Assembly: GCF_004784475.1 (NCBI RefSeq)
Contig: NZ_SRRT01000007.1
Coordinates: 248,001 to 312,000, forward strand
DNA: 64,000 nt
Direction of reading: 5' to 3'
DNA from: Streptomyces bauhiniae
GTDB taxonomy: Bacteria > Actinomycetota > Actinomycetes > Streptomycetales > Streptomycetaceae
Shown: positions 26,238-34,176 of the stretch, piece by piece
Position numbering within the stretch: the stretch's first letter is position 1
Layout of the letters: each line of letters begins with the position of its first letter
Position numbers and translations under genes: made by a program
Notes under the pieces: generated by a model
Database searches by the model: none
What the model saw: the letters and a program-made list of their open reading frames with translations, nothing else
What the model was told of the DNA's origin: nothing

Positions 26238-27098
26238 TCAGGGGGTGCCCAGGTCGCCCAGGAACTGGTCCAGCACCCCCTGCCAAGCCGCCGGCTGGTC
26301 GTAGTGGGGGACGTGGCCCGCGTCGGGGATCTCGGCGTAGTGGCCGTCGGGGAGGACGCGGACCATTTCCTGGGCCTCGGCCCGGCCGAGTTCGCCGTCG
26401 AGGCCGCGGAGTACGAGGGTGGGGCAGCGGACCTGGGTGAGTTCGTCCCAGTGGGCGTCGTGGACCCAGGTCTCGCGGGTGCGGAGCATGCGGTCGGGGT
26501 CGAAGAGGGGGCGCCAGCCGTCGGCGGACTCGTGCATGACCTCGGCGTAGAAGGCACCGCGCGCGGGGTCGGGGCGTTCGAGGCGGGGATCGTCCTCGGC
26601 GAACCAGCGCCGGACGTCGGCGAGGGTGGCGAACGGCAGCGGCCAGGAGCGGAACCAGTCGGCCCACTCGGCCTGCGAGGCGGCGCCCAGGGCGGAGGCC
26701 CGCATGTCGCAGATGACGAGGCCGCGCACCAGGTCCGGACGGCGGGCGGCCAACTGCCAGGCGGTGAGCGCGCCCATGGCGTGGCCGACGAGGACCGCGG
26801 GGGCGAGGGCGAGCTGTTCCAGCGCGGCCTCGGCGTCCTCGACGTACGCCTCGCGGGTGCAGGCTTCCAGCGGCGGCTGCGCGCTCTGCCCGTGCCCCCG
26901 CTGGTCGAGCGCGACCGCGCGGTACCGGCCGGCGAGCCCGCGCGCGGTGGACGCCCAGTGCGCGGCGCGCCCCATCAGCCCGTGGAGGAGTAAGACACCC
27001 CGCGCGCCGGACCCGGTCCCCTCCTTGGGCGGGTCCGCGTACTCCCACGCGGCCAGCCGCACCCCGCCCGCCCCTGTGACCTCGATACGTCGTGCCAT
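26238..27098 (-). CDS. Alpha/beta-hydrolase fold protein with Ala at the nucleophile position
   Basis: 286 aa with the full fold: HGL.G oxyanion region (LLLHGLMGRAAHW), DQRGHGQS, a nucleophile elbow, a Leu-rich cap, and late Asp and His candidates (RGLDGELG and DAGHVPHY). The elbow reads VGHAMGALTA (105-109), so the usual Ser (GHSMG) is Ala107, encoded GCC. It cannot be a standard serine hydrolase; a cofactor-free oxygenase-like, lyase or binding role is possible. The downstream 316-bp gap holds the dmdR1 terminator and no gene. Confidence 0.8.
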   Translation of the reverse strand: MARRIEVTGAGGVRLAAWEYADPPKEGTGSGARGVLLLHGLMGRAAHWASTARGLAGRYRAVALDQRGHGQSAQPPLEACTREAYVEDAEAALEQLALAPAVLVGHAMGALTAWQLAARRPDLVRGLVICDMRASALGAASQAEWADWFRSWPLPFATLADVRRWFAEDDPRLERPDPARGAFYAEVMHESADGWRPLFDPDRMLRTRETWVHDAHWDELTQVRCPTLVLRGLDGELGRAEAQEMVRVLPDGHYAEIPDAGHVPHYDQPAAWQGVLDQFLGDLGTP

Positions 27099-27373
27099 AG
27101 ACCTGGCACCCCCCAGCTCCGCCTGCTTCGTACCGTTGTACCGCCGCTGTCGCTGTCGTGCTGTCGCCTGGTGCTGCCGTCGCAGATTATCGAAAACTCA
27201 TTCGACACGGGCGTTCGCTCCGCCAACACCCCTCGTTCGAGTGACACCGGAAGAGGAATGATCGCCACCGCCGAGGGGATCTTCTCTGGCGTGGGGGGCG
27301 GACCGCTCGGGGAAAAACGGTCCGTAGGGACTGACCCTGGGAGCTCGGGGCTCCGGGTCGGTACCGGGGAGGT

Positions 27374-27406
27374 GAGGCCCCGGCGCCGCGGCGGCGCCGG
27401 GGCCTC
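27374..27406 (-). terminator. Strong terminator after dmdR1
   Basis: A perfect 15-bp stem GAGGCCCCGGCGCCG / CGGCGCCGGGGCCTC with a 3-nt loop, 8 nt after the stop at 27415 on the minus strand. Confidence 0.85.
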
Positions 27407-27414
27407 CTCGCGTC

Positions 27415-28107
27415 TCAGCGCTTGGCGACGAAGACGTGGGAGGCGACGTCGGAGGCCAGCTCGGCCGCCTCACCGCCGCTGCCCACCAGCACGCCACCCG
27501 CCGACTCGGTCACGCTCACCACCGAGCCGGGCTGCACGCCCGCCCGCCGCAGCGTGTACATGAGCTGGGCGTCGGTCTGGATCGGCTCCCCGATCCGGCG
27601 CACCACGACCGTCTTGCCGTCCGAGCCGGGGTCCAGCTCCGCGAGCGAGACCATGCCCTCGTCCAGGAACGGATCGGCGCCGTCCTTCTCGCCCAGCTCC
27701 TCCAGGCCCGGGATCGGGTTGCCGTAGGGCGACTCGGTGGGGTGGCGCAGCAGCTCCAGTACGCGGCGCTCCACCGCCTCGCTCATCACGTGCTCCCAGC
27801 GGCACGCCTCCGCGTGCACCTGCTCCCACTCCAGCCCGATCACGTCCACGAGCAGGCACTCGGCGAGCCGGTGCTTGCGCATCACGCGCGTGGCCAGCCT
27901 GCGGCCCTCGTCGGTCAGCTCCAGATGACGGTCGCTGGCCACGGACACCAGTCCGTCCCGCTCCATGCGCGCCACCGTCTGACTGACGGTCGGCCCGCTC
28001 TGGTCGAGCCGTTCCGCGATGCGGGCGCGCATGGGGACGACGCCTTCCTCTTCCAGTTCGAGGATGGTGCGGAGATACATCTCCGTGGTGTCGATCAGTC
28101 CGGACAT
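27415..28107 (-). CDS. dmdR1: DmdR1/DesR, DtxR-family iron-dependent repressor
   Basis: 230 aa. DtxR layout: winged helix (about 5-70, RIAERLDQSGPTVSQTVARMERDGLV), metal-binding dimerisation domain (70-140, with HRLAECLL, EWEQVHAEACRWEHVMSE), and C-terminal SH3-like domain (150-230). Metal ligands of the primary site (C/E/H of HAEACRWEH) are visible. In S. coelicolor, DmdR1 binds iron boxes of siderophore genes. No iron box was seen nearby. GAGGGG precedes the ATG. The opposite strand is stop-free from 27436 to 29076 (see findings). S. coelicolor calls this gene dmdR1 and S. pilosus desR. Confidence 0.88.
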   Translation of the reverse strand: MSGLIDTTEMYLRTILELEEEGVVPMRARIAERLDQSGPTVSQTVARMERDGLVSVASDRHLELTDEGRRLATRVMRKHRLAECLLVDVIGLEWEQVHAEACRWEHVMSEAVERRVLELLRHPTESPYGNPIPGLEELGEKDGADPFLDEGMVSLAELDPGSDGKTVVVRRIGEPIQTDAQLMYTLRRAGVQPGSVVSVTESAGGVLVGSGGEAAELASDVASHVFVAKR

Positions 28108-28320
28108 ACGTGCCCCTCGATTACTTTGCCGAAAAGCTCACCGCTCCCGGCGCGTGCGCTGGCCCAGAATCAATTCTGCCGGATACCACCGACAATCGTG
28201 CCGCGCCGGGGAAACAGCGGGAACCGGCCGCGCTTCGGCCGGGAAGCGCGAGGCATATTGACACCGCGCTGGTCCAGACCGCACGGTGATCCGCGACATC
28301 GACGCGCGAAGGGGTCCCGC

Positions 28321-29076
28321 ATGAGCGACGGTACGCCGGCCGACCGGTTCCTGGACGCGGCGATCGGCCTGCTGCGGCGGGTGCGCGAGGAGGAGGCCGG
28401 GGCCATCGCCGCCGCCGGGACCCTGCTCGCCGACACGGTCGAGTCGGGCGGCCGCCTCTTCGCCTTCGGCGCCGGACACTCCTCGCTCCCCGCGCAGGAC
28501 GTCGTCTACCGCGCGGGCGGCCTCGCCCTGATGAACCTGCTGGCCGTGCCGGGCGTGGTCGGCATCGACGTCAGCCCGGCCGTCCTCGGCTCCGCCCTGG
28601 AGCGGGTCGACGGCCTGGCCTCCGCCGTGCTGGACAGCTCACCGCTGCGCGACGGCGACGCCCTGGTGATCATCTCCCTGTCCGGCCGCAACGCCCTGCC
28701 GGTGGAGATGGCCCAGCACGCGCGCGCCCTGGGCATCAAGGTCATCGGCGTCACCTCGGTCGCCTACGCCACCGAGACGGCCTCCCGGCATTCCTCGGGC
28801 ACGTTCCTGAAGGACCACTGCGACGTCGTACTGGACTCCAAGATCGCGGTCGGGGACGCCGAGCTGACCCTCGACACCGTCCCGGCGCCCTTCGCGCCCG
28901 CCTCCACGGTGGTCACCTCGGCCCTGATGCAGTCCATGGTCGCGACGGCGGCGGCCACCCTGGCCGACCGGGGCGTGGAGCCCCCGCTGCTGCGCTCGGG
29001 GAACGTGGACGGCGGGCACGACTGGAACGCCCGGATCATGGAGAAGTACGGCGACCGGATCTACTACCACCACTGA
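28321..29076 (+). CDS. SIS-domain phosphosugar-binding protein (UPF0309 family)
   Basis: 251 aa single SIS domain: GRLFAFGAGHSSLPAQDVVYRAGG, and the Ser-rich ligand loop VIISLSGRNALPVEMAQHARALG. It belongs to UPF0309, of which S. coelicolor SCO4393 is a member (from memory). SIS proteins bind or isomerise sugar phosphates. ATG 28321 follows GAAGGGG. The N-terminus is set by the Met before SDGTPADRFLDAAIGLL; the stop-free upstream extension is antisense to dmdR1. Confidence 0.88.
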   Translation: MSDGTPADRFLDAAIGLLRRVREEEAGAIAAAGTLLADTVESGGRLFAFGAGHSSLPAQDVVYRAGGLALMNLLAVPGVVGIDVSPAVLGSALERVDGLASAVLDSSPLRDGDALVIISLSGRNALPVEMAQHARALGIKVIGVTSVAYATETASRHSSGTFLKDHCDVVLDSKIAVGDAELTLDTVPAPFAPASTVVTSALMQSMVATAAATLADRGVEPPLLRSGNVDGGHDWNARIMEKYGDRIYYHH

Positions 29077-29113
29077 GGGCTGAGGGCGCCGTCCCTCTGC
29101 CGCCGTCGGCGGT

Positions 29114-30526
29114 TCAAACCTGCTCGGTGCCCCGTACCGCGTCCGCCAGGTCCAGCGCCGCCGCGATGCGCGCGGCCACCTCTTCCGCGTACGTCGTGTC
29201 GGTGCGGTCGAAGCCGTCGCGGGACGTGCCGCGCAGGAAGGTCAGCACGCCCAGCGTCCGCCCCCGGCTGCGCAGCGGGGTGCACAGCGCGTGGGCGGTG
29301 TCGGCGGGCCAGTGCCGGGTGCGGGCCCACTCCCGCGACCGCTCGGGCGGCACCCCGTTCACATCGGCGCGCACGCTGCCGCCCCGCTCGGTGCACCGGG
29401 GTGCCGGGTGGTCCGGGGCGTAGCGCACGGGCAGCCCGGTGTGGACGTCGGCGCCCGGAGTCCCGGCGGGCGTCGCGGCGAGCCGCTCCAGCCGTACGGT
29501 CTCCCCGCGCGAGTCGGTCAGCCGGTCCAGCAGGGCGTGGTCGGCGAAGCCGGCGAGGGCGAACTCCAGGTGGACGACGGCCGCCTCGGCGGGGTCCTCG
29601 CACTCGGCGGCGGCGCGGGCGGCCCGGTGCAACTGGTTGGCGCGGAACCGCAGCAGCGACGCCTCGCGCTCCCCCAGCCGGGCCTCGGTGACGTCCTGGA
29701 AGAGCCAGCCGACCCCGAGCGGCACCGGTTCCTGCCCCAGCGGCGAGGCCAGCCGCACGAACCCGCTGCGCCAGCAGCGCCGCCGCTCCCCCTCCGCCGT
29801 GCGCACGGTCACCCACAGCTCGATGGGTCCGGGCGGCGCGCCCTCGGCCAGCACATGGGTGAGCGCGTTCTCCAGCTCCTCCACCCCCTGGGCGAGGAGT
29901 TCGCCGAGCGGCCGCCCGAGCGCGGCGGAGCGGCCGACGCCCAGGGCGCGGGCCGCGTGCGCGTTGACGACCGCCGGGCGCAGGTCGGCGTCGATGAGGA
30001 CGACGCCCCAGGACGCGTCCTCGAACAGGGCCTCGCTCAGCGCGATGGACCGCTCCAGGTCGATCTGGGTGTGCACCTCGCTGAACGCGCAGTACAGGCC
30101 CGCCGGGCGGCCGTCCGGGCCGCGTACGGCGGCCGACTGGGTGCGCACCAGGACCCTGCGGCCGTCCTTGGTGACGAGGGCGAACTCGTGGACCTGGCGG
30201 CCGGAGGCGCGCATCGCGGACCGCAGCCGCTCGCGCACCTCCGCGTCGTCGGCGCTGCGCACCGCCCAGCCGGCGAAGCCGGGGCGGCCGACCGCCTCGG
30301 CGGCGCTCCAGCCGAGGATGCGCTCGGCCTCGCGGTTCCAGTGGGTGACGGTGCCGTCCGCGTCGAAGGCGCACAGGGCGGCGTCCATGCCGTCCAGCAG
30401 GGCGTTCAGCAGGTCGGCGCCGCCCGGTTCCTCCGGTCCCAGCTCGTCGGTGGTCCCACTGCGCCGGGAAGCACTCACCCTGGTCCCCCTTGCACGATCC
30501 GTCCGGCTGACGGCGTCGATGGTCAT
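29114..30526 (-). CDS. PAS/PAS/GAF sensor-like protein
   Basis: 470 aa. A PAS domain (about 38-160, GMDAALCAFDADGTVTHWNREAERILGW) is followed by a second PAS-like domain (about 165-290, ALFEDASWGVVLIDADLRPAVVNAHAARALG) and a GAF-like C-terminus ending ADTAHALCTPLRSRGRTLGVLTFLRG. PP2C or kinase output domain is not seen, so it is a sensor or adaptor without obvious output, or a truncated member of the PAS-GAF-PP2C family. ATG 30526. Confidence 0.8.
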   Translation of the reverse strand: MTIDAVSRTDRARGTRVSASRRSGTTDELGPEEPGGADLLNALLDGMDAALCAFDADGTVTHWNREAERILGWSAAEAVGRPGFAGWAVRSADDAEVRERLRSAMRASGRQVHEFALVTKDGRRVLVRTQSAAVRGPDGRPAGLYCAFSEVHTQIDLERSIALSEALFEDASWGVVLIDADLRPAVVNAHAARALGVGRSAALGRPLGELLAQGVEELENALTHVLAEGAPPGPIELWVTVRTAEGERRRCWRSGFVRLASPLGQEPVPLGVGWLFQDVTEARLGEREASLLRFRANQLHRAARAAAECEDPAEAAVVHLEFALAGFADHALLDRLTDSRGETVRLERLAATPAGTPGADVHTGLPVRYAPDHPAPRCTERGGSVRADVNGVPPERSREWARTRHWPADTAHALCTPLRSRGRTLGVLTFLRGTSRDGFDRTDTTYAEEVAARIAAALDLADAVRGTEQV

Positions 30527-30586
30527 TCAACTCGACCGTGACCCAGCCCACACGCCGTTCCGCCAGATTGCGGCGGTGAAAATCAC

Positions 30587-30616
30587 TTGAACCCCGGGTG
30601 CCCGCTTTTTTAGGCT
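30587..30616 (+). promoter_or_regulatory. HrdB-type promoter
   Basis: TTGAAC (30587-30592), 18-nt spacer and TAGGCT (30611-30616) form a near-consensus housekeeping promoter. It drives a short plus-strand transcript rather than a long gene. Confidence 0.75.
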
Positions 30617-30840
30617 GGCGGCACACGGAAGGGAGGTGGTTCGGCAGATGTATGGAAACCGGACGCGTGAGGTGGCTGCGGGCTAGCGGCCCGTCACCAC
30701 ACCGAGTGCGGTGCCGGACCAGTACGTGATCCAAGCGTGCGGCCGGCCCAATCCCAAGCAGTCACCCGACCCGCGAGTTCGCCGGCACGTCCGGCCGGCT
30801 CCCCCGCCGCACGGCGGAGGAACCAGAACTCGCGGGTCGT
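30617..30840 (+). ncRNA. Putative small RNA or leader-peptide transcript, about 220 nt
   Basis: A consensus promoter is followed by a GGAGGTGG ribosome-binding sequence and an ATG at 30648. The only ORF there is 12 codons (30648-30686). The 3' end is a large structured region: an outer 14-bp stem CGACCCGCGAGTTC (30767-30780) / GAACTCGCGGGTCG (30826-30839) enclosing two hairpins, GCCGG...CCGGC and CCGCCG...CGGCGG. The minus-strand pdxH ends just downstream, so the structure could also terminate pdxH. I matched it to no known riboswitch or sRNA family. Confidence 0.55.
30648..30686 (+). CDS. 12-aa possible leader peptide
   Basis: ATG 30648 with GGAGGTGG ending 8 nt upstream encodes MYGNRTREVAAG. 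It may be a translated leader of the 30617-30840 transcript. No amino-acid run that would suggest classical attenuation is seen. A 25-codon alternative ORF starts at ATG 30653 in another frame. Confidence 0.4.
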   Translation: MYGNRTREVAAG

Positions 30841-30883
30841 TCCGTGTTCACCGGGTTTACGGGGTTTACGGGCCCTCGCGCTC

Positions 30884-31576
30884 TTAAGGGCTCAGCCGTT
30901 CGGTCGTCCAGGAGCCGTCCGGCAGGGCGGTGTACAGAAGCCGGTCGTGCAACCGGTTCTCCCGGCCCTGCCAGAACTCCACCGTCTCCGGCGCGACCCG
31001 GAACCCGCCCCAGTTCTCCGGCACCGGCACCTCCGCGCCCTCCGGGTACCGCGCGGCCAGCTCGGCATAGGCGTCGTCCAGCACCTCGCGGGAGCCGATC
31101 ACCGTGGACTGGGCGCTGGCCCAGGCGCCGAGCTGGGAGCCGTGCGGGCGGCTGCGGAAGTAGGCGGCGGTCTCCTCGCGGCCGGTGCGCCGGGCCACCC
31201 CGCAGACGATCACCTGGCGGGCGATGGGGTGCCAGGGGAACAGCAGCGAGATGTACGGGTCACCGGCGAGGTCGCGGGCCTTGCGGGAGCCGTAGTTGGT
31301 GTAGAAGACGAAGCCGTCGGCGTCGTAGCCCTTCATCAGCACCGTGCGGGAGCTGGGGCGGCCGGTGGGGTCGACGGTGGAGACGACCATGGCGTTGGGC
31401 TCGTAGAGCGTGCCCAGGACGGAGGCGCGGGCGGCGTCCTGGAACCAGTGGGCGAACTGGTCCATGGGGTGCGCGGCGAGTTCCTCCACGTCGAGACCGT
31501 GCGCCCGGTACTGCTCGCGCATGAACGCGGGGTCCACGGCCGGGTCGGGCTTCGGGGTGAGATCGCGGTCGGTCAC
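30884..31576 (-). CDS. pdxH: Pyridoxamine 5'-phosphate oxidase
   Basis: 230 aa, FMN-dependent oxidation of pyridoxamine or pyridoxine 5'-phosphate to PLP. Family segments are present: RPSSRTVLMKGYDADGFVFYTNYGSRKA (FMN/PLP binding), HPIARQVIVCG, RSRPHGSQLGAWASAQS and C-terminal EFWQGRENRLHDR, the canonical PdxH W-x-G-R-x3-R-x-H-D signature. Chosen start GTG 31576 has AGGA 7 nt upstream. It is divergent from the citrate synthase gene, with a palindromic operator between. Confidence 0.92.
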   Translation of the reverse strand: MTDRDLTPKPDPAVDPAFMREQYRAHGLDVEELAAHPMDQFAHWFQDAARASVLGTLYEPNAMVVSTVDPTGRPSSRTVLMKGYDADGFVFYTNYGSRKARDLAGDPYISLLFPWHPIARQVIVCGVARRTGREETAAYFRSRPHGSQLGAWASAQSTVIGSREVLDDAYAELAARYPEGAEVPVPENWGGFRVAPETVEFWQGRENRLHDRLLYTALPDGSWTTERLSP

Positions 31577-31605
31577 GCGGTCATCCTGCCGCATCGCACG
31601 AACGT

Positions 31606-31643
31606 GGCACTGAGTGCCGCAAGGTCTCCCCAAGCGTGGCACT
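31606..31643. promoter_or_regulatory. Palindrome plus half-site between pdxH and citrate synthase
   Basis: GGCACTGAGTGCC (31606-31618) is a perfect 6-1-6 palindrome. The sequence CGTGGCACT that starts it recurs at 31635, 32 bp away or about three helical turns. It lies in the 169-bp divergent promoter region. The binding protein is unknown; it does not fit CIRCE spacing. Confidence 0.5.
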
Positions 31644-31745
31644 CAGGGCTATCGTGCTGTACCCGCCCCTCGTTCCGGGTGACCTCCGTGCGTATGGGGC
31701 AGTACCGGTGATGACCGCCACCGACCCACACCGAGGAGCCGCCTT

Positions 31746-32846
31746 ATGTCCGCGTTCGTACCCGGACTAGAGGGAGTCGTCGCTTTCGAGACCGAGATCG
31801 CCGAGCCGGACAAGGAGGGCGGGTCGCTCCGCTACCGGGGCGTCGACATCGAGGACCTCGTCGGGCACGTCTCCTTCGGGAACGTGTGGGGGCTGCTGGT
31901 GGACGGCGCCTTCGCGCCGGGCCTGCCGGCGGCCGAGCCGTTCCCGATCCCCGTGCACTCCGGCGACATCCGGGTGGACGTGCAGTCCGCGCTCGCCATG
32001 CTGGCGCCGGTGTGGGGCCTCAGGCCGCTGCTGGACATCGACGCCGAGCAGGCCCGCGACGACCTCGCCCGCGCGGCCGTCATGGCGCTCTCCTACGTCG
32101 CCCAGTCCGCGCGCGGCCAGGGGCTGCCGATGGTGCCGCAGCGGGAGATCGACAAGGCCCGTACGGTCGTCGAGCGGTTCATGATCCGCTGGCGCGGGGA
32201 GCCCGACCCGAAGCATGTCGCCGCGGTCGACGCGTACTGGACGTCTGCCGCTGAGCACGGCATGAACGCGTCCACCTTCACCGCGCGGGTGATCGCCTCC
32301 ACCGGGGCGGATGTCGCTGCCGCGCTGTCGGGGGCGGTGGGGGCCATGTCGGGGCCGCTGCATGGGGGTGCCCCCTCGCGCGTGCTGGGGATGATCGAGG
32401 AGATCGAGCGCACGGGTGATGCCGTCGGGTACGTGAAGAAGGCGCTCGACCGGGGGGAGCGGCTCATGGGGTTCGGGCATCGGGTGTACCGGGCCGAGGA
32501 CCCTCGGGCGCGGGTGTTGCGGCGGACGGCGCGTGAGCTTGGTGCTCCGCGGTTTGAGATCGCCGAGGCGTTGGAGAAGGCTGCGCTGGAGGAGTTGCAC
32601 AATCGGCGGCCGGATCGTGTGCTGGCCACTAACGTGGAGTTTTGGGCGGCTATTATGCTCGACTTCGCCGAAGTTCCGTCGCACATGTTTACGTCCATGT
32701 TTACATGTGCGCGTACTGCTGGGTGGTCGGCGCATATTCTTGAGCAGAAGCGGACGGGGCGCCTGGTGCGGCCTTCTGCGGAGTATGTGGGGCCTGGGAC
32801 TCGGAAGCCCTCTGATATTTCCGGGTTTGAGAATATCGCCCACTGA
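31746..32846 (+). CDS. Citrate synthase family enzyme
   Basis: 366 aa. It condenses an acyl-CoA (normally acetyl-CoA) with oxaloacetate (or a methylcitrate variant). The catalytic set is visible: first His in GPLHGGAP, second His in LMGFGHRVY, and Asp in AIMLDFAEVP. N-terminal LRYRGVDIEDLV is the family opening. S. coelicolor has several citrate synthases and SCO4388 corresponds to this context from memory; citrate versus 2-methylcitrate activity cannot be decided. The last 90 codons are unusually T- and G-ending. Confidence 0.88.
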   Translation: MSAFVPGLEGVVAFETEIAEPDKEGGSLRYRGVDIEDLVGHVSFGNVWGLLVDGAFAPGLPAAEPFPIPVHSGDIRVDVQSALAMLAPVWGLRPLLDIDAEQARDDLARAAVMALSYVAQSARGQGLPMVPQREIDKARTVVERFMIRWRGEPDPKHVAAVDAYWTSAAEHGMNASTFTARVIASTGADVAAALSGAVGAMSGPLHGGAPSRVLGMIEEIERTGDAVGYVKKALDRGERLMGFGHRVYRAEDPRARVLRRTARELGAPRFEIAEALEKAALEELHNRRPDRVLATNVEFWAAIMLDFAEVPSHMFTSMFTCARTAGWSAHILEQKRTGRLVRPSAEYVGPGTRKPSDISGFENIAH

Positions 32847-32885
32847 GTGGGGTGGTTGGGACGCGGGGGCGGGTGACTCGCCGTT

Positions 32886-32915
32886 GTGGCTGGTCGCGCA
32901 GTTCCCCGCGCCCCT
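32886..32915 (-). repeat. 30-nt intergenic repeat, copy 2 (inverted)
   Basis: Reverse complement of the element at 16884-16913, apart from one base. It fills the gap between convergent citrate synthase and oxygenase genes and may act in termination. Confidence 0.85.
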
Positions 32916-32923
32916 AACTACCT

Positions 32924-33952
32924 TTACGCGGGCGTCAGTAGATTTGCGTGGTGTCTTTCCGCTACCAGAGGGTGAGCCCGGAGCTTGCCCTTTAGTTCGT
33001 TGTAGCCGTATTCCGCGTACAGCGGGTTTGACGGGTCAGTCGATATACCTCGGGCCTTTTCCGCGTGCGGGAAAGGAACTGGAGTTATCTTCGCGTCCAG
33101 GGCCGGGTTGTAGAAGAAGGGGACCGAGAAGCGTTCCGTCGCTGCGGGTGGGCTCACCACTCGGTGGTTGGTGGCTACCAGGTAGCCGTTGGTGGCTACC
33201 TCCAGGAGTTCGCCCAGGTTGACGACGAAGGCGCCGTCGAGGGGTGGGACTTCGTGGAAGTTGCCGTCGGCTCGCTGGACCTGGAGGCCGCCGACCGTGT
33301 CCTGGAGGAGCAGGGTGAGGAAGCCGTAGTCCTTGTGGGCGCCGACGCCCTGGTCGGTGCCGTCGCCCGCGCTGCCGGGGTAGCGGACCAGCTTGAGGTG
33401 CGGGTGGGCGTGGGCGCCGAAGACCGGGTCGTAGAAGCCGGCCGGGGCGCCGATGGCGGTGAGCAGCTCGCGCAGCAGGCGCTGGGCGACCGCGCTGAGC
33501 TTCTCGATCCAGGCAAGCGCGGCTGTGCGCAGCTCGGGCAGGGCGGCGGGCCACTGGTTGGGGCCCTGGAGCCACCAGTACGGCGGCTCGCCGGGGCCCG
33601 GTACGCGGGCCGGGCGCTCGGCGCCGATGTCGAGCTGGTCGCGCCAGTCGCGGGCGCCGCCGGTGCGCTCGTCGCCGGTACGGGTGTAGCCCCGGAAGTG
33701 CGGGGAGTTGACGTTGTCCAGGGCCAGCCGGTCGGCCTCGGGCAGCGCGAAGAAGGCCCGCATGGCCGAGGTCAGGGCGTCGGTCTCGGCCCGGGTCACG
33801 CCGTGGCCGGTCAACTGGAAGAAGCCCACGTCATGGGCGGCGCTGTGCAGCCGGGCGTGGAAGAGGGCCCGCTCCTCGGGGCCGCGGTCGGCGGCCGAGA
33901 GGTCGATGATCGGGAGCTGGGCGTACGACGGGTCCGTCGCAAAAGTCGTCAT
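32924..33952 (-). CDS. Isopenicillin-N-synthase-like 2-oxoglutarate/Fe(II) dioxygenase
   Basis: 342 aa. N-terminal LPIIDLSA and FFQLTGHGV match the DIOX_N block. The iron-binding facial triad is His206, Asp208 (GAHKDYGF) and His263 (VATNHRVV), with the 2OG-binding Arg274 in the R-x-S motif (RFSVPFFYN). The substrate is unknown; plant-like clades hydroxylate amino acids or hormones. It is last in a minus-strand series, directly preceded by a Cys-containing leader peptide, so it may be regulated by sulfur supply. Confidence 0.88.
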   Translation of the reverse strand: MTTFATDPSYAQLPIIDLSAADRGPEERALFHARLHSAAHDVGFFQLTGHGVTRAETDALTSAMRAFFALPEADRLALDNVNSPHFRGYTRTGDERTGGARDWRDQLDIGAERPARVPGPGEPPYWWLQGPNQWPAALPELRTAALAWIEKLSAVAQRLLRELLTAIGAPAGFYDPVFGAHAHPHLKLVRYPGSAGDGTDQGVGAHKDYGFLTLLLQDTVGGLQVQRADGNFHEVPPLDGAFVVNLGELLEVATNGYLVATNHRVVSPPAATERFSVPFFYNPALDAKITPVPFPHAEKARGISTDPSNPLYAEYGYNELKGKLRAHPLVAERHHANLLTPA

Positions 33953-34054
33953 GGTGCGTCCGCGAGGTGTACGGGGCACGGGCAGCCGCGAGGGGTGTGG
34001 CGGCCCCCTGGTGCCGGACGAAGAGAAGAAGAAGACGAGAAAGAGGGGGCTGGG

Positions 34055-34132
34055 TCAGGCGGAGCGCCGACAGCCCATGCTCGTGACGCGCACGTAGTCC
34101 ACGTGGCGGCGTCGGACGAGCATCGGAAGCAT
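34055..34132 (-). CDS. Cys-containing leader peptide (25 aa)
   Basis: A 25-aa ORF from ATG 34132 to TGA 34055. Its core, RRRHVDYVRV, followed by TSMGC, resembles the short actinomycete leader peptides found upstream of cysteine and sulfur-metabolism genes, where ribosome stalling at Cys codons senses cysteine. It lies between the TetR stop and the oxygenase start on the same strand. A second ATG lies at 34123. No strong Shine-Dalgarno is seen. Role inferred from motif only. Confidence 0.6.
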   Translation of the reverse strand: MLPMLVRRRHVDYVRVTSMGCRRSA

Positions 34133-34176
34133 GGGCCCAGAGTACTGCGGGCCTTCGAATTCCAGTGTGACGCGGG

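Noticed and set aside
27436..29076. A 546-aa plus-strand protein fused to the SIS domain
   Set aside because: The part before 28321 is antisense to dmdR1 with Arg/His-rich noise, and the ATG 28321 has GAAGGGG; it is kept only as a finding about a possible antisense gene.
30617..30840. Known riboswitch classes (cobalamin, TPP, FMN, c-di-AMP) or 6C RNA
   Set aside because: Their conserved cores are not seen; only a promoter, ribosome site and stems are present.
31606..31618. CIRCE/HrcA operator
   Set aside because: The half-sites GGCACT and AGTGCC are separated by 1 nt, not the 9-nt spacer of CIRCE.
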